A stretch of DNA of 64,000 bases from positions 1,240,001-1,304,000 of the forward strand of contig OZ251223.1 in assembly GCA_965240325.2 (NCBI GenBank). The letters run 5' to 3'. Of this stretch, positions 59,901-64,000 are shown in pieces (positions within the stretch are counted from its first letter, which is position 1; each line of letters begins with the position of its first letter). Both the position numbers and the translations under genes were made by a program. The notes under the pieces were generated by a model. It was not told where the DNA came from and did no database searches. It worked only from the letters and a program-made list of their open reading frames with translations. The stretch comes from Rebecca billardiae RCC1528 (taxonomy: Eukaryota; Haptophyta).

Positions 59901-62900
59901 CGCCGCCGTCGACGCCGCCGCCCGCCGCCGCCGCCGCGCGCGCGGCGGACGGCCTGGGCGCGGCGCGGCGGACGCCGAGCACGCGCCCGGTGCCGCCTCC
60001 AAGCTTTGCGCCCGCGCCGCCCGCGGCCGCCGTCGGCTCGGGCGGCGAGCGGCGCTCGGCGTCGGCGGGCGAGACGGCGCCGAGCGCCGCGCGGCGCCAC
60101 CGCTCCCACTCGCGCCGCCGCCGCCGCTCCGCGCCGAGCGCGAGCAGCAGCGCGAGCGCGTACGCACCCCCGAGTGAGTAGACCGCGGGTAGGATGTGAG
60201 TACGGCCGGAGGGCCGGCTGGGCGTGAGGCGCACGGACGACAGCGCACCCGCGCCGACGGCAAAGGCGGCGCCGCCCTGCGCGCCGGGGGCCGCGCCGCC
60301 CGCGCCGGGCTCGGTGCCGTTCGCCCCGCCGCCGCCGTCCGCGCCGCCGCCGAGCGGCGGCGCGAGCCCTGCGAAGCGCGTGAGGTGCGTACTGCTGCAG
60401 AAGAGATAGACCGACGGCGGCGCCGACGCCGACGCGGAGGCGGTGAGCTCGAGCGCGGAGAGCACCGGCGGGGATGCGGTGGCGGCCACGCCGTCGGTGC
60501 GCCACGCGCCCGAGCGCTCGTCGAGGAAGTGGCACTGCGCGGCGGACGCGTTCGACCCCGGCAGCGGCCCCTCGGGCAGCGGCGGCAGGCCGAGCACGAT
60601 CGGCTCTGGCAGCGCGCTCACGTTGAGCGCCGCGCCCGCGCTCGCCGGCGCCGCGCCCTCGAGCGCAGACGCGTCGAGCGAGACCGCGGCCGTGCCACCG
60701 GCGCCGTCGTACAGGCTGACGCTGAAGACGGCGGTGGCGAGCGGCCGCTGCACCAGCGAGCCCGCCGAGCCGTTGGCGAAGGCGAGCGCGCCGCCGCCGC
60801 CCTCCTCCACGCCGTCGGCCGCGCCGCCGCCGCCCGCGCCGCCGCCGCCCGCGCCGCCGCCGGCCAGCGCGGCCGCGAGCGCTCCGCTCGCGCTCGCAGA
60901 CGAAAGCATGACCACGTCCACGGCGAGCAGCGCGCCGCTCGCCGAGAGCGCGGCGGCGAGCGCGGGCGGCGTGAGCATCCCGCCCACGCCGCCCGCGCCG
61001 GGCAGCCACAGCGGCAGCGCGAGCTGCGTGGGCGCGTGCAGCCGCGCGGCCGTGAGGTTGAGCGGCGCAGACACGAGCAACAGTGGAGGCTCGGACGGCG
61101 CCGCGCGCGCGAGCAGCGCGCGCGCGAGCGCCGAGGCGCCGTCCGCGCCCGCCGCCTCGAGCAGCGCGGAGCCCTCGACGCCGCACGCCGCGGGCGCGCC
61201 GCCGAGCGCCGCGCCGAGCACGGAGAAGGCGACGCGTCCGGTGGGCTCGTCGAGTCCGGACCCGTCGGCCGCGGCGGCGTCGACGAGACGCGTCGCCTGC
61301 GCCAGCGCGGACGCGCGCGCGGCACACGGCAGCGCGGCGCCGCCGAGCCCGCCGAGCGCGGCGACGAGCGCCGCGGCCCACTGCGCGCGCGCCTCCGCGG
61401 TGGGCGGCGCGACCGCCGCCGCGCCCGCCGTCACGTTCAGCAGCGCCACTACCAGCTCGCCCACGTCCGACACAGAGCCGCCCGCGCGCGCGAGCGCGCC
61501 GAGCGCGCCCGCGTACTGCAGCAGCCAGCCCAGGAGGCCGACGAGGCGCTTCGCGTCGGGCGCGTCCGCGCGCGAGACGGCCGCACGCGCCTCGTCGAGC
61601 AGCGCGGCGTACGCCTCGAGCAGCTCGGCGGCGGTGCTCGCGTTGGCGACGGCGGCGGCGCCATCCGGCAGCGGCAGCGCGCCGCCGCCATCTCCTCCGC
61701 CCGGCCGCGCAAGCTCCAGCAGAGCGATCCCGAGCTCTGCGCTCGGCGGCGGCGGGCGCACGAGCACGGGCGCGCTCGCCGAGGCCGCGCCGCCCCACGC
61801 GTCCGAGACGACGACCGTGGCGGTGCGGTTGCCGCCCGGCAGACGCACGCCGCGCAGCACCGCCACGCCCGCGCCGCCGCGGCCGAGCGACTGAGGAGCC
61901 GCGCCGCCGCCGCCCGCGTCATCGGCGGCGGCGCCGTCCGCGAGCGCGTGCGAGTACGCGTAGCTGAGGGGCAGCGCGTCCGCGCCGTCCTCCACGTCGT
62001 CGAGCCAGCCCGCCGCGACGCACTCGAACTGCGTGCTCAGCGCCTCGCCCGCCGCCGGCCGCACCGCGAGCCCGCCCCCGTACGGCGGTAGGTTCACACG
62101 CACGCGCACGGCCGCGCGCGCCTCGCGCGAGGCAGAGCCTCGCACCGTGAGCTCGAAGACGTACGTCTCGCCGCCAGAGAGCGCGCCCGGGCGGAAGGCG
62201 AGCGTGGGCAGGGCCGCGCCCGTCGTCGTCACACCGCCCGCGTCTTCCAGCTCGAGCCCGGCCGCACGCCGCACGCCGCCCGCGCCGAGCGTGTACGCAC
62301 GCCATTCGAACGAAAACGCTTCATCGCCGCGCGCGGCGCGCGCGCGCGAGGCGGTGTCCAGTCTCGCCTGTAGGACGACTCGTCCCGAGCTGGGCGCGAG
62401 CGCGTCCCAGTCCGGGTTGGAGACGGCGCCGCCGAGGGGCGCGAGCGAGAGCCTGGGCAGCGGCAGCCCGCCCGTCCCGTTCACCACCTCCACCGCCACC
62501 GAGGTGCGCGCGTTCGGCAGGTCCGGCGCGCTCAGCGTGGCACCGACCATGTACCAGCCTGCGCCGAGCGCGCCGGCCGGGAGGCGGAGCACGGCCGACG
62601 CGGCGAGCGAGCCGTTGGGCAGCGCGAGCGGCGGCCCCACCGCCGCGGGCGCGCCGCCGCCGCCCGCGGGCGCGCTCGCGACCCGCACGTCCCACGCCCA
62701 GCGCAGGTGCGAGCCTGCCGGCACCGACGCGGCGGGCGGCATGTTCGGGTCGTGCGAGGCCGAGGCATCGAGCTCGAGCGGCGCGGACGCGTCGACGCGG
62801 CGGTCGCCGCCGGCGAGGAGGAGGACGAGCGGCAGCGTGCGCACGACGAGCACGCACCGCGCCTCCGCCGCCGCCGCGCCCGCCGCCGCCTCCGCCATCG

Positions 62901-64000
62901 CCGCGGCCACGCCCAGCTCGTACCGGCGGCCGGCGCGCAGCGCGTGCGCAGGCAGCGACAGCGCCGCGCCGCGCGCGCTCGGCGCCGGCAGCTCGGGCCA
63001 CGGCTCCGCGGCGGTGTCGTTGAGCGGCGCGCCCGCCGCGTCGAAGACGCCGCGCAGGGTCCACGCGAACGCCACGCGCGCGCCCCCCGCCCAGCACGGC
63101 GCGAGGCTCGCGCGCGCCAGCAGCGTCGTGCGCGCGTCCGGCCTCACCGCGCGCTCGGCCGGGCCGTCGATGTCGACGGTCGGCGGCGCGCCCGGCGCGC
63201 GCGCGACGGTGACAAAGGCGGGTGCGGACCAAGCGGACGCGCCGAGCGGCGCGGCGGCGGGGTCGGCGCCCGGCTCGGCCAGCGCGTCGAAGCTCGCGCG
63301 CACGCGCATCGCAAACGTGTACCCGGCCGAGCCCGCGGGCGACGCGGCGGGCAGCCCTCGCACCGTGGGCGCGGCGGTTGTCAGCGGCAGCGATCGCAGC
63401 GCGGCGTCGATCTGCGCAGCGCCCTCTGCGTCCGAGAGTGCGCGCGCGAGACGCCACTCGTACTGCAGGCCGAACGCGCCGCCGCCGCCACTCGAGCCGC
63501 TGCCGTCGAGCGCGACGCTCTCACCCGGGCACGACGACACCGTGCGCGGCGCGCGCAGCTCAGGCACGAGCTCCGGGCACGCGCCGAGCGCGCCGCACGG
63601 CGCGTCTGCGTCGATGGCCACTGTGGAGCTGTTGAGACGGAGCGTGGCGCAGAGGGCGGGGGCGGAGGCGCACTCCGCGGGGCGCACCGCGCCCGCGCGC
63701 ACGCCGACCACGTCGCCAGGCCGCACCGCCGCGCCCGCGCCCAGCCGCACCGCGAGCGTCGACGCGTCCGGCCAGTAGCACGCGGCCGAGGCGGCGGCGC
63801 CCGCGCGCGCGGGGTCGGCGTCGGCGTCGGCAGCGACGAGCGCGAGAGTGCGCGCGTCAAGCACCGCGGCGCAGTCGCCCACGCCGCCGCCCATGCCGGC
63901 GCGGTCGGTCTCGCGCCCCGCGTCGAAGCGGAGCAGCAGCAGCTCCACGCCCGCCGCGCGCAGCCCGCCGCCGTCCCCCGAGCTGCCCGCGACGAAACTC
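53908..64000 (-). CDS. giant REJ/GPS-type membrane protein, polycystin-like (5' end outside window)
   Basis: About 3363 codons are open without a stop from 64000 down to the stop at 53908; the frame continues beyond the window, so the N-terminus is missing. Counting from 63948: an REJ-type region starts near residue 139 (CPGESVALDGSGSSGGGG, then LQYEWRLA). A GPS-like site lies near 1140-1185 (QCHFLDERSGAW, then LFCSSTHLTRFAGLAPP). A membrane helix near 1250 (PAVYSLGGAYALALLLALG) follows, then a polycystin-family-like part (WWRDEHPLALLLRW, CAQLVHEAFGAAALQLAASC, near 1460-1520), about 1700 residues rich in Ala/Pro/Arg/Ser/Gly, and two C-terminal membrane helices (near 3283-3330). The family acts at the cell surface or cilium; some members cleave themselves at GPS. 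The low-complexity part could hide introns. Confidence 0.7.
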   Translation of the reverse strand, partial: SFVAGSSGDGGGLRAAGVELLLLRFDAGRETDRAGMGGGVGDCAAVLDARTLALVAADADADPARAGAAASAACYWPDASTLAVRLGAGAAVRPGDVVGVRAGAVRPAECASAPALCATLRLNSSTVAIDADAPCGALGACPELVPELRAPRTVSSCPGESVALDGSGSSGGGGAFGLQYEWRLARALSDAEGAAQIDAALRSLPLTTAAPTVRGLPAASPAGSAGYTFAMRVRASFDALAEPGADPAAAPLGASAWSAPAFVTVARAPGAPPTVDIDGPAERAVRPDARTTLLARASLAPCWAGGARVAFAWTLRGVFDAAGAPLNDTAAEPWPELPAPSARGAALSLPAHALRAGRRYELGVAAAMAEAAAGAAAAEARCVLVVRTLPLVLLLAGGDRRVDASAPLELDASASHDPNMPPAASVPAGSHLRWAWDVRVASAPAGGGGAPAAVGPPLALPNGSLAASAVLRLPAGALGAGWYMVGATLSAPDLPNARTSVAVEVVNGTGGLPLPRLSLAPLGGAVSNPDWDALAPSSGRVVLQARLDTASRARAARGDEAFSFEWRAYTLGAGGVRRAAGLELEDAGGVTTTGAALPTLAFRPGALSGGETYVFELTVRGSASREARAAVRVRVNLPPYGGGLAVRPAAGEALSTQFECVAAGWLDDVEDGADALPLSYAYSHALADGAAADDAGGGGAAPQSLGRGGAGVAVLRGVRLPGGNRTATVVVSDAWGGAASASAPVLVRPPPPSAELGIALLELARPGGGDGGGALPLPDGAAAVANASTAAELLEAYAALLDEARAAVSRADAPDAKRLVGLLGWLLQYAGALGALARAGGSVSDVGELVVALLNVTAGAAAVAPPTAEARAQWAAALVAALGGLGGAALPCAARASALAQATRLVDAAAADGSGLDEPTGRVAFSVLGAALGGAPAACGVEGSALLEAAGADGASALARALLARAAPSEPPLLLVSAPLNLTAARLHAPTQLALPLWLPGAGGVGGMLTPPALAAALSASGALLAVDVVMLSSASASGALAAALAGGGAGGGGAGGGGAADGVEEGGGGALAFANGSAGSLVQRPLATAVFSVSLYDGAGGTAAVSLDASALEGAAPASAGAALNVSALPEPIVLGLPPLPEGPLPGSNASAAQCHFLDERSGAWRTDGVAATASPPVLSALELTASASASAPPSVYLFCSSTHLTRFAGLAPPLGGGADGGGGANGTEPGAGGAAPGAQGGAAFAVGAGALSSVRLTPSRPSGRTHILPAVYSLGGAYALALLLALGAERRRRREWERWRRAALGAVSPADAERRSPPEPTAAAGGAGAKLGGGTGRVLGVRRAAPRPSAARAAAAAGGGVDGGGVVGKKGPASFRCSSTAASERSSPSETTASSFSNEQGWSWAKPPPAGLVAAALARRARRAAAASPASAERDWGDADESADAEGGGGAARAAEHAAADARGPRWTGWWRDEHPLALLLRWQLARPVPPCAQLVHEAFGAAALQLAASCALHGGGAAARLLGLRGGAAAVAAAPLLLRAALCAAPGAPARAALGRVWALAAAGTRRSTGARLQRALRALLDAQLRAEPDAAAAHPPQLLQRGSQSHSAAARAARMSRIREELRAPSARDSPAGGGPAPGGPLVVASPERLLSPRAPGSAGRVAPLGGGAPNRYCGGRGSDSSGGSDLDAAEAAAAAAAWGKGADARGVLERRGSRGAGRVAPTRARKPSRPGPPAGAADGAAAPSLGEALRLRASSSSTEPSERGGALAPSPRGMLMAPWTPSPGAERAQRVASMLADSGAQSEAAAGPTEPRFAPDAAPDAAAGARRGSGAGAWTAERKEAAACTVAALLSAARASDADGGSMRHDGSVSMRVRTSKTRPTRASAVRTAPFGLVEPAPAPPTVARPAPAAAPLQAPTVAAAVAAARAAHARPPHAPPPPPAEPPAAPAAGTAHHHRAGCAPHAPATALGGRGIVPPMQQRRLALPERCSDEDEADEAGAVGSGSEGGGVLAALRRTPPFASPWAQPSAEPSPCCRPRSATAAGRGGSCALRGTEEPGAAPPDGGWRRRRPSAEDMGMPRDGWRRARPSAEAGGGAMPHHHHHAAAAAAAAAAALVASARAHAEAASSSEDDEFRVGDDARARADGGVDGRGAGAHDAAEEAAEEEEAEDDTFDQQGGVGAAAGAPPRPTPCGGACAATAPSSFSRRAAARAASLAACRTAGSSFASHQPAQCADACLLPDRPQSSQPASAALPPRTGECPAPRSSGGSAPRLSEARKPRRTAFADEPIEKGGGAGGGAAAPSALAQTAASPARSRRTAFADDGGGGGGVGDGGGGGADRASSVGRGSSFGRGSSFGRERMPLPTPELPSSLPPVPAASRSRRTTGACDEDVGGGAGADRARSVGRGSSFGRSSSSGREHMPRPTLELPPSLPPPPPPPRAAEPALPPPAPAAPGRSGWAPPQAAERSAGSTSAERTRVKPQPEPAQPQPTEPAQPQPQRLPSPQKRPNKKKRQQPKTRAQPQEHSAAATTAAAGAEGAPSAAPGGARKQRRSRPPAPRPPDAHSWTPEPLEGTAERPVPQSGSAGLGGDDHTLRRGAGAERAVERAGRLELGWLRPGSARPAVSPRDDGPPPPSPEAKADRLARARGLAAAEREMTAAAAAAAQPGAAPPRAAGPISSAAMRPARPRSAAPPRGTRSLLVETAGGVGVEQPPLLSPSAAASLSPPPRLPPGAVGAAAAARASGSASAVQPRPATASRSRSAAPPRGALALFAEAADGERPPLLLPGAAASLTPPPHPPPRHGRHAAWSNDDHDAADADGEGVPASPPPSPPAARPPPRATPPAPPTALAPLDAPVRAGRAQLPPISAVADAVLPPLPAAAPPGGAQPAAEGSAGPAPFAPSQPARSRVAPPPPPAVAVPADGGGDGSDGEGTHPPVRRSATLRSSISEATTDTTELRGGGGRRASATLSSSDDSDSDAADAAATAAVHEEFDSGSAEEGGGGRRGGGGRGSRRGSGGSNASGRQSRGERGPAAAPTVRFAPSTTPPPPAAAAAAAAPPPPPRAAGLGQVSPVPRGPPPPVAVAGARSPGRRGPGFASGGAVSPGRGAPSPGRGAPGFATAGAASPGRARCTPPMARPTPRPPRPSAESGSSSGRGARGAVLGATRLLRAARRAPSAQEAAGSSPLRITAVPPGARGAQLLGLRHVVRLYGAGGTGDGELRAGSLRALMADVHDPITQAEERRLLRAIGVPRGAARPGAHALALQRWYVRAALVEGAEALCARWLPTPPHRAPLAWVTSLAAFAAMCLLAVVSAGSLEAEQLWAALIAWALSLGLAHGAGEPLHAALAAACRRGWSALR

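Noticed and set aside
54095-62091. Several plus-strand frames of 500-1300 codons over the giant minus-strand gene
   Set aside because: They are Arg/Ala-rich shadows caused by high GC; only the minus frame has REJ, GPS and membrane features.

Overview
This is nuclear DNA from a GC-rich eukaryotic microbe, most likely a unicellular alga with a secondary plastid. A haptophyte or similar lineage is my guess; the window does not prove it. The evidence is eukaryotic families (F-box/SPRY, OTU, taxilin, CWF19-like, GPS/REJ membrane protein), short GT-AG introns of about 114-148 bp, a ClpP protease with an N-terminal presequence of plastid-targeting type, and strongly G/C-ending codons. There are no operons. 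Genes are widely spaced, often divergent, and separated by repeats and transposon debris.

Layout. 1-8.8 kb: 5' part of an acidic low-complexity protein, possibly oxysterol-binding-protein related (-), an F-box/SPRY gene whose 3' end lies in a 455-bp tandem duplication, an OTU protease, a ClpP gene with one intron, and a long AT microsatellite. 8.8-11 kb: a two-domain glycosyltransferase-like protein. 11-17.1 kb: three transposon-like structures around a Sel1-MYND gene. 17.6-21 kb: a tandem duplication of a GT92-type glycosyltransferase, each copy with a Sel1-repeat fragment or gene beside it. 20.9-25.3 kb: a three-exon nucleoside-hydrolase-like membrane protein with a second, degenerate domain. 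25.5-26.6 kb: a CpG-poor inverted-repeat element, followed by taxilin. 28-35.5 kb: mostly decayed repeats, including a complex inverted structure and a probable Helitron remnant. 36.3-39.8 kb: three AIM24-family paralogues. 40-41.1 kb: a second copy of the element family seen at 16.3 kb. 41.1-44.8 kb: a CWF19-like splicing factor with an internal KH domain. 44.95-53.1 kb: a tandem array of divergent dienelactone-hydrolase (+) and Sel1-MYND (-) genes. 53.9-64.0 kb: a giant REJ/GPS membrane protein that runs off the window.

The most unusual feature is the repeated coupling of Sel1-MYND genes, head to head across 140-250 bp, with enzyme genes (dienelactone hydrolase at 45-53 kb, GT92 at 17.6-21 kb), with co-duplication, changing numbers of 36-residue repeats, and partial decay. 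Two enzyme-like proteins here also pair an intact domain with one that has lost its motif residues. Functions are inferred from visible motifs only; no database search was possible.
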